Assembly (NCBI RefSeq): GCF_001427385.1 | Contig: NZ_LMGJ01000023.1 | Location: 62,001-126,000, forward strand | Source of the DNA: Mesorhizobium sp. Root157 | Lineage (GTDB): Bacteria; Pseudomonadota; Alphaproteobacteria; Rhizobiales; Rhizobiaceae | DNA length: 64,000 bases | Direction of reading: 5' to 3' | Part shown: positions 34,325 to 43,608 of the stretch, piece after piece | Numbering within the stretch: position 1 is the stretch's first letter | Layout of the letters: each line of letters starts with the position of its first letter | Notes under the pieces: generated by a model | What the model saw: the letters and a program-made list of their open reading frames with translations, nothing else | Told to the model about the DNA's origin: nothing | Databases searched by the model: none | Made by a program: the position numbers and the translations under genes

Positions 34325-35827
34325 ATGAAAATATCCAAATTTCTGCCATTGCTGGTGGCAGGGGCGCTGTACGCGCTTCCTGCTTCCGCCGTTGAACTGA
34401 AAATCGGTCTGCAGGACGATGCGGACATGCTCGACCCGGCACAATCCCAGACTTTCGTCGGCCGCATCGTCTACACGGCGCTATGCGACAAACTCGTCGA
34501 TCTCTCGCCGGATCTGCAGATCGTTCCGCAGCTTGCCACGGAATGGAGCTGGTCGGATGACGGCAAGGAATTGACGATGAAGCTGCGCGAGGGCGTCAAG
34601 TTCCATGATGGGACGCCCTTCAACGCCGATGCTGTGGTGTACGACATCACACGTTCGATGACCTTGCCGGAATCAAAGCGGAAAAGTGAGCTGAAATCCG
34701 TCGAAAAGGTCGAGGCGGCGGGAGAATACGAGGTCAAGTTCATCTTGAAGAGCCCGGACGTGACGCTTCTCGCGACGCTCTCCGACCGTGCCGGCATGAT
34801 GATTTCACCGACGGCAGCCAAGGAAGCCGGCGTGGACTTCGGCAACAAGCCCGTCTGCTCTGGACCCTTCAAGTTCGTCGAGCGGGTCCAGCAGAGCCGC
34901 ATCGTGCTGGAGAAGTTCCAGGACTACTGGAACAAGGACAACATCTTCATCGACAAACTCACCTATCTGCCGATCCCCGATACCACGGTGCGGCTCGCCA
35001 ACCTGCGCGCCGGCGATCTCGACATGATCGAGCGACTGGCGGCGAGCGACGCGGCGGCGGTGAAGGCCGACCCCAACCTTACCTATCAGAGCGTCGTCAA
35101 CCTCGGCTGGCTAGCCATCTATTTCAATGTCGGCGACAACGCCACCACCCCGATCGGCAAGGACAAGCGCCTGCGCCAGGCCTTCTCGCTGGCGATTGAC
35201 CGTGAGGCCGCTAACCAGATCGTCTACGAGGGCACATCGGTGGCCGGAAACCAGCCGTTCAGTCCGCAAAACCCGTGGTACGACAAAGATATTCCCGTTC
35301 CGGCCCGCGATATCGAAAAGGCCAAGGCGCTCGTCAAGGAAGCCGGCTTCGACCGCGTGCCCGTCGAGTTGATCGTCACCAACAATCCCGTCTCGATGCA
35401 GATGATGCAGGTCGTCCAGTCGATGGTGGCGGACGCCGGTTTCGACGTTTCGCTGAAGGCCACCGAGTTCACCACGCTGCTCGACGAAATGGAGGCGGGC
35501 AACTATCAGGTCGGCCGCTCCGACTGGTCGGGCCGCGCCGACCCGGACGGCAATATCCATCAGTTCCTGACCTGCAAGGCAGCACTCAACCAGTCGAAGT
35601 ACTGCAACCCGGAAGTCGACAAGCTTCTCAACGAAGCGCGCCAGGCGCCCGACAATGCCGTCCGCAAGCAAAAATACGATGCCGCGGCGGCAATCCTGCA
35701 GGACGACCTGCCGATGACCTATATCGGCCATCAGTCGTGGATCTGGGCACTGAACAAGAAGGTGACGGGTTTCGCTGCTTATCCTGACGGCATGATCCGC
35801 CTTGTCGGCGTCAAGAAGGCCGACTGA
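34325..35827 (+). CDS. ABC transporter substrate-binding protein, family 5 (peptide/opine type)
   Basis: The 500-residue periplasmic protein captures substrate for the importer encoded downstream. It has a signal peptide (FLPLLVAGALYALPASA, cleavage near residue 23) and the SBP family 5 core: DPAQSQTFVGRIVYTALCDK, KLREGVKFHDGTPFNADAVV, then LRQAFSLAIDREAANQIVYE. AGGAGAATGAA precedes the ATG. Family members bind oligopeptides, dipeptides, glutathione or opines; the ligand here is unknown. Neighbouring gamma-glutamyltransferase-like and DUF1028 genes suggest gamma-glutamyl peptides or related amides. It starts 54 bp after the GntR gene. Confidence 0.92.
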   Translation: MKISKFLPLLVAGALYALPASAVELKIGLQDDADMLDPAQSQTFVGRIVYTALCDKLVDLSPDLQIVPQLATEWSWSDDGKELTMKLREGVKFHDGTPFNADAVVYDITRSMTLPESKRKSELKSVEKVEAAGEYEVKFILKSPDVTLLATLSDRAGMMISPTAAKEAGVDFGNKPVCSGPFKFVERVQQSRIVLEKFQDYWNKDNIFIDKLTYLPIPDTTVRLANLRAGDLDMIERLAASDAAAVKADPNLTYQSVVNLGWLAIYFNVGDNATTPIGKDKRLRQAFSLAIDREAANQIVYEGTSVAGNQPFSPQNPWYDKDIPVPARDIEKAKALVKEAGFDRVPVELIVTNNPVSMQMMQVVQSMVADAGFDVSLKATEFTTLLDEMEAGNYQVGRSDWSGRADPDGNIHQFLTCKAALNQSKYCNPEVDKLLNEARQAPDNAVRKQKYDAAAAILQDDLPMTYIGHQSWIWALNKKVTGFAAYPDGMIRLVGVKKAD

Positions 35828-35900
35828 GCATGTGTAGAGGCCGGGCAGGGCTTGCCCTGTCCGGCACTTCTTTTGCACATCGCAGACGCAGGAAGCGCCC

Positions 35901-36848
35901 ATGTATACCTACATAGCAAAGCGGCTCCTGGTCGCCATTCCGACGCTGCTGATCATTTCGATCTTCGTCTTCTCGCTGCAGAAGCTTCTGCCGGGCGATC
36001 CGGTGCTGGCCATGGCGGGCGAGGAGCGCGATCCCGAGGTGATCGAGTATCTGCGCGAGAAATACCGTCTTAACGATCCGGTGCCGCTTCAATACGTCCA
36101 CTGGCTGGGGAATGCTGTTCAAGGGGATCTCGGCATATCGCTGCGCACCAATCTGCCGGTGCTGACGCTTGTGGGGCAAAAACTGCCCGTCACCATCCAG
36201 CTTGCCATCATGTCGATGATCTTCGCCTTCGCCATCGGCATCCCGATGGGCATACTGGCTGCCGTCAAGAAGAACACTGCTCTCGACTACATCGCCAACG
36301 TGGTTGCGCTGTCCGGGCTGTCGATCCCGAACTTCTGGCTCGGTATCATGCTGATCCTGCTGATCTCGGTGAATCTCGGCTGGCTGCCGGCCTCCGGTTA
36401 CAGGCCCTTCTTCGAGGATCCGCTCAATTCCATCAAGACCATGCTGATGCCAGCCTTTGTTCTTGGCAATGCGCTTGCGGCCACGCTGATGCGCCACACG
36501 CGCTCGGCGATGTTGAGTGTGCTCAGCGCCGACTATATCCGTACCGCCCGCGCCAAGGGTCTTTCGGAGCGATCCGTCGTGCTCGAGCACAGCTTCCGCA
36601 ACGCCGTGCTGCCGATCGTGACGCTCAGTGCGCTGCTGTTCGGCGAACTTCTCGCCGGGGCGGTGCTTACCGAGCAGATCTTCACCATTCCCGGTTTTGG
36701 CAAGCTGATCGTCGATGCCGTCTTCACCCGCGACTATGCCGTCGTGCAGGGGGTGGTTCTGTGCACGGCGTTCGGCTTCATCCTGATGAACCTTCTTGCG
36801 GATATCCTCTATGTCGTCCTCAACCCGCGCATGAGGGCCAGCCTATGA
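35901..36848 (+). CDS. ABC transporter permease, DppB/OppB type
   Basis: The 315-residue inner-membrane permease has six predicted helices, beginning RLLVAIPTLLIISIFVFSLQ with the conserved PGDP motif. The EAA coupling loop is RTARAKGLSERSVVLEHSFR and the last periplasmic stretch is LTEQIFTIPGFGKLIVDAVF. These are classic for the DppB subfamily. It begins 73 bp after the binding-protein gene, and its stop overlaps the next permease as ATGA, so the two subunits of the channel are translated together. Confidence 0.94.
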   Translation: MYTYIAKRLLVAIPTLLIISIFVFSLQKLLPGDPVLAMAGEERDPEVIEYLREKYRLNDPVPLQYVHWLGNAVQGDLGISLRTNLPVLTLVGQKLPVTIQLAIMSMIFAFAIGIPMGILAAVKKNTALDYIANVVALSGLSIPNFWLGIMLILLISVNLGWLPASGYRPFFEDPLNSIKTMLMPAFVLGNALAATLMRHTRSAMLSVLSADYIRTARAKGLSERSVVLEHSFRNAVLPIVTLSALLFGELLAGAVLTEQIFTIPGFGKLIVDAVFTRDYAVVQGVVLCTAFGFILMNLLADILYVVLNPRMRASL

Positions 36849-37723
36849 GCGCCCTCGAACAGGTCGAGGTTTCGGCACCCTCTGCGCAACGCTCGCAAAG
36901 CCGTGCCTGGCGCAAGCTCAAGGCCAACAAGGGTGCGTTGGTCGGACTTGTGATCATCGTCTTTTTCACTGTCCTTGCGGTCACCGCGCCGCTGCTTCCC
37001 ATCGCCGATCCGAACGGGACAAACTGGTCGGCGATCCGCAAGGCGCCATCGGCGGCCTATTGGCTGGGTACCGACGATATCGGCCGCGATATCCTGGCGC
37101 GCATGATCTGGGGCGCGCAGGCCTCGCTGCTGGCTGGCGTGATTTCGGTCGCCATCGCCGTCGTCATCGGTGTGCCGTTCGGGCTGATCTCCGGGTATTT
37201 CGGCGGCTGGATCGACCAGGTCATATCGCGCATCACCGAAGCATTCCTCGCGATGCCGTTTCTCATCACCGCTATTGCGCTCGCCGCCTTTCTTGGCCCG
37301 AGTTTGATGAATGCGATGATCGCGATCGGCCTGTCGGCAATGCCCGTTTTCATCCGGTTGACCCGTGGCCAAGTACTCGCGGTCAAGACGGAAGACTATG
37401 TCGAAGGCGCGCGCTCGATCGGCCTCAGGCACTACAGCATCATCAAGCGCTACATATTGCCGAACGTTTTTGCACCGATCCTCGTGCAGGCAACGCTGAC
37501 GATCGCTACGGCGATCATTGCCGAAGCCAGCCTCTCCTTTCTCGGGCTCGGCCAGCAGCCGCCGGCCCCAAGCTGGGGGTCGATGCTGAACGTCGCCAAG
37601 AATTATCTCTCGCAAGCGCCCTGGATGGCGATGTGGCCGGGCGCCGCAATCTTCCTCGTGGTTATCGGTTTCAATCTTCTGGGCGATGGCCTGCGCGATG
37701 CGCTCGATCCGCGCGAAGCATGA
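36845..37723 (+). CDS. ABC transporter permease, DppC/OppC type
   Basis: The 292-residue permease partners with the DppB-type protein. It has the N-terminal OppC extension (AWRKLKANKGALVGLVIIVF), the conserved LGTDDIGRDILARMIWGAQA, the EAA loop (EDYVEGARSIGLRHYSIIKR, YILPNVFAPILVQATL) and the end SFLGLGQQPPAPSWGSMLNV. I chose ATG 36845, which overlaps the previous stop as ATGA; the open extension to 36761 lies in the other permease. The next gene follows after 22 bp. Confidence 0.94.
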   Translation: MSALEQVEVSAPSAQRSQSRAWRKLKANKGALVGLVIIVFFTVLAVTAPLLPIADPNGTNWSAIRKAPSAAYWLGTDDIGRDILARMIWGAQASLLAGVISVAIAVVIGVPFGLISGYFGGWIDQVISRITEAFLAMPFLITAIALAAFLGPSLMNAMIAIGLSAMPVFIRLTRGQVLAVKTEDYVEGARSIGLRHYSIIKRYILPNVFAPILVQATLTIATAIIAEASLSFLGLGQQPPAPSWGSMLNVAKNYLSQAPWMAMWPGAAIFLVVIGFNLLGDGLRDALDPREA

Positions 37724-37745
37724 TTTTCTGAAAGGACATTTCAAA

Positions 37746-39530
37746 ATGAACGCATTCACGACCCGCCCCGAAATTCTGGGAACGTTCGGCGTCGTCACCT
37801 CCACGCACTGGATCGCCTCGGCGGTCGGCATGAGCATCCTCGAAAAGGGCGGCAATGCCTTCGACGCCGCCGTCGCGACTGGCTTCATGTTGCAGATCGT
37901 AGAGCCACACCTCGTCGGCCCGGGCGGTGATATGCCGGCGCTGGTCTATTCGAAAAAGAAAGGCAAGGTGGAAGTCATCTGCGCGCAGGGGCCGGCACCT
38001 GCCGGAGCCACCATCGGGCATTACACGTCGGAGGGATTGAAGATGATCCCTGGCGACGGCCTGCTCGCTACCGTCATCCCTGGATCCTTTGACGGCTGGA
38101 TGCTGATGCTGCGCGACTATGGCAGCATGAGCGTGCGTGATGTACTGGAGCCGGCGATCTACTACGCCGAGCATGGGCACCCGGTGCTGCCGCGCGTGGC
38201 GGCGACCATTGAAGGGATGGTCGATTTCTTTCAAAAGGAGTGGCCGACGTCCTACCGGACGTGGGTGCCAGCCGGCGCGGCGCCAAGCCCGCACTCGAAC
38301 GTAAAGAACCCGGACCTTGCCGCGACGTGGAAGCGCATCATCGCCGAGGCAGAGGCAAAGAGAGGGCGCGAAGAGCAGGTCGACGCCGCCCGCGACGCCT
38401 TCTATCGAGGCTTCGTCGCCGAGGCCATCGGCGCCTATTTCGAGACGGCTGAAGTCATGGACGCCAGCGGCAGCCGCCACAAAGGGGTGCTGAGCGCCGA
38501 CGACATGGGGGGGTGGTCGGCCACTGTCGAAGAACCGCTGACCTATGACTATCATGGCTGGACCGTTGCCAAGACGGGACCCTGGGGGCAAGGCCCGGTG
38601 TTGCTGCAAATGCTGTCGATCCTCAAGGGCTTCGACATCTCTTCACTGGACCCGGTCGGCGCCGATTTCGTCCACATAGTCACTGAGGCGATGAAACTCG
38701 CCTTCGCCGACCGCGATGTCTATTACGGTGATCCGAACTTCTCAGACGTGCCGATGGCCCATCTTTTATCGGATACCTATGCGGCCGGGCGCCGGAAACT
38801 CATTTCCTCGCAAGCCTCGTTCGACCTTCGCCCGGGCGTGGTCCCGGGTTTAGAGAGTCAACACGACCTGACGATGGCCATGCTGGGCGAAGATTCGGGC
38901 ACGGGCGCGGTCTACGAGCCGACCATGGCGCATCTTTCCGAAAAGCGCGGCGACACCGTGCATATCGATGTCATCGATCGTGAAGGCAACATGGTCTCGG
39001 TGACGCCATCGGGCGGCTGGCTACAATCTTCGCCGACCGTGCCGGGGTTGGGCTTCTGCCTGAATACGCGCGGCCAGATGTTCTGGCTCAAGCCCGGCCT
39101 GCCCACCTCGCTGGTGCCTGGCAAGCGGCCGCGCACCACACTCACGCCGTCCATCGCCCTTTATCAAGGTCGCCCAACGCTGGCCTTTGGCACGCCGGGC
39201 GGCGACCAGCAGGAGCAGTGGCAACTCTCGTTCTTCCTGCGCCATGTGCACCATGGGCTGAACCTGCAGGCTGCTATCGATCAGCCTCTATTCCATACCG
39301 CCCATTTCCCTGCATCCTTCTACCCGCGCACGCGCGATCCCGGCAGCCTGATTGCTGAAGCGAGTTTCGGCACCGATGTCCTCGACGCTCTGCGTGGCAG
39401 GGGTCATCGGCTGACCGTCGCCGACGAGTGGACGGTCGGGCGCCTGACCGCGGCGAAGCGCGACGCTGACGGGTTGCTGCGTGCAGCCGCGACGCCGCGC
39501 CTGATGCAGGCCTACGCAGTAGGGAGATAG
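37746..39530 (+). CDS. Gamma-glutamyltransferase-family Ntn hydrolase, cytoplasmic
   Basis: The 594-residue protein has no signal peptide, unlike periplasmic GGT. The family core is present: GMSILEKGGNAFDAAVATGF, LATVIPGSFDGWMLMLRDYG and the autoprocessing site at Thr404 in GDTVHIDVIDREGNMVSVTP, with small-subunit motifs GGWLQSSP and LGFCLNTRGQMF. The last differ from classic GGT and resemble the YwrD-like branch. Such enzymes hydrolyse gamma-glutamyl amides or act as acylases; the true substrate is not known. GAAAGGAC lies upstream of the ATG. Placement between importer subunits suggests it cleaves the imported compound. Confidence 0.88.
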   Translation: MNAFTTRPEILGTFGVVTSTHWIASAVGMSILEKGGNAFDAAVATGFMLQIVEPHLVGPGGDMPALVYSKKKGKVEVICAQGPAPAGATIGHYTSEGLKMIPGDGLLATVIPGSFDGWMLMLRDYGSMSVRDVLEPAIYYAEHGHPVLPRVAATIEGMVDFFQKEWPTSYRTWVPAGAAPSPHSNVKNPDLAATWKRIIAEAEAKRGREEQVDAARDAFYRGFVAEAIGAYFETAEVMDASGSRHKGVLSADDMGGWSATVEEPLTYDYHGWTVAKTGPWGQGPVLLQMLSILKGFDISSLDPVGADFVHIVTEAMKLAFADRDVYYGDPNFSDVPMAHLLSDTYAAGRRKLISSQASFDLRPGVVPGLESQHDLTMAMLGEDSGTGAVYEPTMAHLSEKRGDTVHIDVIDREGNMVSVTPSGGWLQSSPTVPGLGFCLNTRGQMFWLKPGLPTSLVPGKRPRTTLTPSIALYQGRPTLAFGTPGGDQQEQWQLSFFLRHVHHGLNLQAAIDQPLFHTAHFPASFYPRTRDPGSLIAEASFGTDVLDALRGRGHRLTVADEWTVGRLTAAKRDADGLLRAAATPRLMQAYAVGR

Positions 39531-39532
39531 CC

Positions 39533-40288
39533 ATGACCTGGTCCATCGTCGCAAGAGATCCTGAGACTGGCCATCTCGGAGTTGCAGTCGCCAGCCGGTT
39601 CTTCGCTGTCGGCGGCGTGGTTCCGCATATTCGCGGTAACATCGGAGCGGTCGCGACACAGGCCTTCGTCAACCCTCTCAACGGTGTCGACGGGCTGGCG
39701 CTGCTTGGAGAGGGCAATGCTCCGCAGGATATCGTCGCCGAACTTGCCGGTCGTGATGCCGGGCGCGACCAGCGGCAGTTCCATCTTATTGACGCGCGCG
39801 GCCGCAACGCGGCATACACCGGCGCCAAATGCATCGACTGGGCCGGGCATCTCGTTGACGACAACGTTTCAGTCGCCGGCAACATGCTGGCCGGACCGCA
39901 GGTTCTCAAGAAAACCCTCGAAACCTACCGCAAGGCTGCAGCGAAGCCGTTTGCCGAACGCCTGCTTGAAGCCATGCAGGCGGGTGAAGATGCCGGCGGC
40001 GACAAACGCGGCAAACAGTCCGCCGCCCTCGTCATCTATCGCGACCAGGACTACCCATGGCTCAGCCTGCGCGCGGACGATCACGGTGACCCGCTGGCCG
40101 AATTGCGCCGTCTCTACGCTGTCGCGCAGGAACGCTACCTGCCTGTGGCCGAGACCATGGCCACCCGGCAAAATCCGAGCGGCATGATCGACCGGCGCGA
40201 GATCGACGAGAAGATCGCCGCGCTGGAGGCGCAACGCATTGCAGCCGGACGCAAGTCGGCCTCCCTCGCCACCCCAATGAAAACGTGA
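39533..40288 (+). CDS. DUF1028 family protein (Ntn-hydrolase-like)
   Basis: The 251-residue protein starts MTWSIVARDPETGHLGVAVA, the DUF1028 signature, with RFFAVGGVVPHIRGNIGAVA, FHLIDARGRNAAYTGAKCID and NMLAGPQVLKKTLETYRKAA. The fold is Ntn-hydrolase-like, but the reaction is uncertain. The C-terminal Glu/Ala/Arg tail is probably disordered. It starts 2 bp after the GGT-like gene, and its stop overlaps the ATPase gene as GTGA. The GGT-DUF1028 pair within one importer operon suggests sequential or joint processing of one substrate. This is inferred. Confidence 0.87.
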   Translation: MTWSIVARDPETGHLGVAVASRFFAVGGVVPHIRGNIGAVATQAFVNPLNGVDGLALLGEGNAPQDIVAELAGRDAGRDQRQFHLIDARGRNAAYTGAKCIDWAGHLVDDNVSVAGNMLAGPQVLKKTLETYRKAAAKPFAERLLEAMQAGEDAGGDKRGKQSAALVIYRDQDYPWLSLRADDHGDPLAELRRLYAVAQERYLPVAETMATRQNPSGMIDRREIDEKIAALEAQRIAAGRKSASLATPMKT

Positions 40289-42198
40289 GCGGGGCGGATA
40301 GCATGGCACAGGAGCCAAAATCGGGCGCTGCGGCAAGCGGGAACCCAGCGGGCGCAGCGCCTTCGGGCGCGGCTGCGGCCGGCAACCCGCCAGTGCTTTC
40401 GGTTTCCGGCCTGACCACGTCCTTTCTCACCGATGGCGTCTGGAAGTCGGTTGTGCAGGACGTTTCCTTCCACGTTGCGCCCGGCGAGACTGTTGCCATT
40501 GTCGGTGAGAGCGGTTCCGGCAAGAGCGTCACCTCGCTGTCGATCATGCGCCTGCTTGCCAAGGGTTCGAGCCGCATCGATGGCCGGATCATTCTCAACG
40601 GCAAGGACGTGCTTTCGTTGCCGGAAAAGGAGATGCGCCAGGTGCGCGGCAACGATGCCGCCATGATCTTTCAGGAACCGATGACCAGCCTGAACCCGAT
40701 CTTCACCATAGGGCGGCAGATTTCCGAAGCACTGACCTGCCACGGCGACATCAGCAAGGCCGACGCGCGGGCGCAAACCATCCGGTTGCTTGAAAAGGTC
40801 CGCATCCCGAACGCCGCGTCCCGTTTCGAAGATTATCCGCACCAGTTTTCGGGCGGCATGCGTCAGCGCGTGATGATCGCGATGGCCTTGGCGAGCCGCC
40901 CCAAGCTTCTCATCGCCGACGAGCCGACGACTGCGCTGGACGTGACCATCCAGGGGCAGATCCTCGACTTGATCAAACTGCTGCAGGAAGAGGAGGGCAT
41001 GTCCGTCCTCTTCATCACCCATGACATGGGTGTCGTCGCTGAAATCGCCGACCGGACGATCGTCATGTATCAGGGCAGGGCGATCGAAACCGGCTCCACA
41101 GCCGACATTTTCCACAACGGGCAGCATCCTTATACCCGTGCGCTGCTTTCTGCCGTACCTCGCCTTGGGTCGATGACCGAACATAAATGGCCGCTGAGAT
41201 TTCCCGTGGTCGATGTCGTGACCGGAGAGCGCAGCGAACCCATGGAGGTCGCCGACACAGTCGATCGAAAAGCGGCGCCGATCCTCAAGGTGGAAAACCT
41301 CACCACGCGCTTCGACATCCGTGGCGGGCTGTTCGGTCGCAAGGTCGGCGCGGTTCACGCGGTCGAGAACATCTCCTTCGATCTCTTCCAGGGTGAGACG
41401 CTTGCCCTGGTCGGAGAATCCGGTTGCGGCAAGTCGACCACCGGCCGTTCCGTCACACGTCTTGTCCAGCCGAATGCCGGTAAGGTGAATCTCGACGGCC
41501 GCGACGTCCTGCGCCTGGAAACGGAGGAACTTCGGGAGATGCGACGCAGCATCCAGATGATTTTCCAGGATCCTTTCGCAAGCCTGAACCCGCGCATGAC
41601 GATTGGCGGGACGATTGCCGAGCCGATCATCGAGCATGGCCTTGGCACGCCGGCACAAGCGCGGGAAAAGGCGGCGGACCTGCTCGAACGCGTCGGCTTG
41701 AGCGCGGATATGATGACGCGCTATCCGCATGAATTTTCCGGTGGCCAGCGTCAGCGCATCTGTATCGCCAGGGCCTTGACGCTCGACCCGAAAGTCATCG
41801 TCGCCGACGAAAGCGTGTCGGCCCTCGACGTCTCGATCAAGGCTCAAGTGTGCAATCTGCTGATGGACCTGCAGCAGAGCCTGCGCCTAGCCTTTCTTTT
41901 CATCTCGCACGACATGGCAGTCGTGGAGCGCGTCAGTCATCGCGTCGCGGTCATGTATCTTGGCGAGATCGTCGAAATCGGCCCTCGTGAGCTGGTTTTC
42001 AGCAACCCGCAGCATCCCTATACCCGCAAGCTGATGGCCGCTGTTCCCGTTCCCGATCCGTCGCGGCGCGGCATCAAGCGCAACCTCGGCGTGGATGAAC
42101 TTATGAGCCCCGTCAGGCCGGTCGGCTATGTTCCGCCTTTGCGACGCTACCGAGAGATTGCAGCCGGCCACATGGTGCGCATTGAGGAAGCCGCGTGA
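40285..42198 (+). CDS. Fused peptide ABC transporter ATPase (DppD-DppF type)
   Basis: The 637-residue protein carries two complete ABC ATPase domains in one chain. Domain 1 (about 36-300) has Walker A GESGSGKS at 74-81, signature FSGGMRQRV and Walker [13 protein letters not shown]. Domain 2 (about 335-600) has [18 protein letters not shown] and [12 protein letters not shown], and ends with the oligopeptide-transporter C-terminal motif around [15 protein letters not shown]. An Ala/Gly/Pro-rich N-terminal stretch (about 12-35) is unusual. GTG 40285 overlaps the DUF1028 stop; ATG 40303 is an alternative. It energises the two permeases and closes the operon. Confidence 0.94.
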   Translation: MSGADSMAQEPKSGAAASGNPAGAAPSGAAAAGNPPVLSVSGLTTSFLTDGVWKSVVQDVSFHVAPGETVAIVGESGSGKSVTSLSIMRLLAKGSSRIDGRIILNGKDVLSLPEKEMRQVRGNDAAMIFQEPMTSLNPIFTIGRQISEALTCHGDISKADARAQTIRLLEKVRIPNAASRFEDYPHQFSGGMRQRVMIAMALASRPKLLIADEPTTALDVTIQGQILDLIKLLQEEEGMSVLFITHDMGVVAEIADRTIVMYQGRAIETGSTADIFHNGQHPYTRALLSAVPRLGSMTEHKWPLRFPVVDVVTGERSEPMEVADTVDRKAAPILKVENLTTRFDIRGGLFGRKVGAVHAVENISFDLFQGETLALVGESGCGKSTTGRSVTRLVQPNAGKVNLDGRDVLRLETEELREMRRSIQMIFQDPFASLNPRMTIGGTIAEPIIEHGLGTPAQAREKAADLLERVGLSADMMTRYPHEFSGGQRQRICIARALTLDPKVIVADESVSALDVSIKAQVCNLLMDLQQSLRLAFLFISHDMAVVERVSHRVAVMYLGEIVEIGPRELVFSNPQHPYTRKLMAAVPVPDPSRRGIKRNLGVDELMSPVRPVGYVPPLRRYREIAAGHMVRIEEAA

Positions 42199-42338
42199 CC
42201 TGGGTGGACGTCACCTTTGGGTCATTGGCAGTAGACAAAGCGGCCGCGGATAAATCCAAAAACAACACCCAGCACCACGAGAATGCGGCAACTGCCCGAC
42301 GCTCCCAAACATAACCGACTTAAATTGTACGATCATTG

Positions 42339-42415
42339 TGGTAGCGGAGGAGGGATTTGAACCCCCGACCCCAGGATTATGATTCCCGTGCTCTAACCAA
42401 CTGAGCTACTCCGCC
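42339..42415 (-). tRNA. tRNA-Met (anticodon CAT)
   Basis: The 77-nt cloverleaf is read on the minus strand and starts GGCGGAGTAGCTCAGTTGG. The anticodon stem CGGGA/TCCTG encloses loop ATCATAA with anticodon CAT, the T arm contains GGTTCAAAT, and CTCCGCT-A pairs the acceptor stem with a G-U at its first position. CCA is encoded. The acceptor and D-arm sequence favour elongator Met over lysidine-type tRNA-Ile2, but that distinction needs comparison with other tRNAs. Confidence 0.93.
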
Positions 42416-42642
42416 CCAATGCATAGGTGCAAAATCTGCGGCAATGCCACGTGATTTCGAACCTTCGCCGAGGTCGCGCGGATATAAGGTTGCCATGGTG
42501 ACCGTGTCAAGCGCGCAAGCGCCGGGTTTCGCAGAAGTGGGCAACTGGATGAAACGTGTCCGCAGGGCAACACTTCGTCGGGGTTGAGTTCGTGAAGGCG
42601 CACCGCTATGTGTCAGCCACGAAATTCTTGAGTCCACAATTG

Positions 42643-43608
42643 ATGAAACCGCGTATTGCCGTCCTTGGATGCGGATACTGGGGCAGTAACCATATCCGCA
42701 CCCTCAAGGCCCTTGGCGCGCTGCATGCAGTCTCCGATGCCAACGGCGCTCGCGCCGAAGGCTTTGCCAGCGAGCAGGAATGCCTGGCCATCGAACCGGA
42801 GGCGCTGCTGAAGCGCGACGATGTCGATGCCATCGTCATGGCGCTGCCGCCGCAGTTTCACGCCGAGACGGCCATCCGCGCCGTCCAGGCCGGCAAGGAC
42901 GTTCTGGTCGAGAAGCCGGTAGCCCTGACTGTTGCCGATGCCGAGCGTTCCGTGCAAGCGGCAAAAGACAACAAACGCATTTTCATGGTCGGCCATGTGC
43001 TGCGTTTTCACCCTGCCTTCGAAAAGCTGAAGACGCTTGTCGACGAAGGCGAACTGGGCGAGGTGCGCTATATCCATTCTCATCGTCTCGGTCTCGGCAA
43101 GTTCCATACCGAGAACGATGCGCTTTGGGACCTGGCCCCGCACGACCTGTCGATGATCCTGGCCATCACCGGCGCTGAACCGGTGGAGGTCCACGGCGAA
43201 GGCGCTGCAACGCTCGATCACCTCAGCGACTTTGCCCATCTGCACATGCGCTTTCCGGGAAATCTGCGCGGCCACCTGTTCGCTTCGCGCCTCAATCCCT
43301 ATCGGGAGCGGCGACTGACGGTGGTGGGAACCAAGGCAATGGCGGTGTTCGACGATGTCGAGCCGTGGGAACGCAAGCTAGCCGTTTACCACCACGCGGT
43401 TTGGCAAGACAGCGGCCACTGGGCTTTCACTGCCGACGAACCGTCCTATGTGCCGGTCGGGCAGGGCATGCCGCTGACGCGTGAACTGGAGCATTTCATT
43501 CAGTGCATCGAGACGCGCGCCGAACCGCGCACGGACGGCGAGGAGGCGATCAGGGTGCTGCGCGTCCTGACCGCCGGCACCGTCACACATGGCCTAAAAG
43601 TAGTTTAA
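42643..43608 (+). CDS. Gfo/Idh/MocA-family NAD(P)-dependent oxidoreductase
   Basis: The 321-residue enzyme has a Rossmann fold at the N-terminus ([19 protein letters not shown]) and the family motif EKP in [18 protein letters not shown]. The substrate-binding region ([33 protein letters not shown]) holds the usual catalytic-site His. It resembles sugar-nucleotide dehydrogenases such as WlbA/WbpB, so a role in cell-surface polysaccharide synthesis is possible, but the substrate cannot be read from sequence. I chose ATG 42643 at the start of the conserved fold; a longer frame to 42556 adds unrelated residues. Its stop codon overlaps that of convergent mnmA. Confidence 0.87.
   Translation: MKPRIAVLGCGYWGSNHIRTLKALGALHAVSDANGARAEGFASEQECLAIEPEALLKRDDVDAIVMALPPQFHAETAIRAVQAGKDVLVEKPVALTVADAERSVQAAKDNKRIFMVGHVLRFHPAFEKLKTLVDEGELGEVRYIHSHRLGLGKFHTENDALWDLAPHDLSMILAITGAEPVEVHGEGAATLDHLSDFAHLHMRFPGNLRGHLFASRLNPYRERRLTVVGTKAMAVFDDVEPWERKLAVYHHAVWQDSGHWAFTADEPSYVPVGQGMPLTRELEHFIQCIETRAEPRTDGEEAIRVLRVLTAGTVTHGLKVV

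Noticed and set aside
40135..41847. 570-codon minus-strand open frame opposite the ABC ATPase
   Set aside because: It mirrors a strongly coding plus-strand gene with high GC third positions; no recognisable motif.
42199..42338. Possible attachment site near tRNA-Met
   Set aside because: No duplicated tRNA 3' end or integrase is present within the window.
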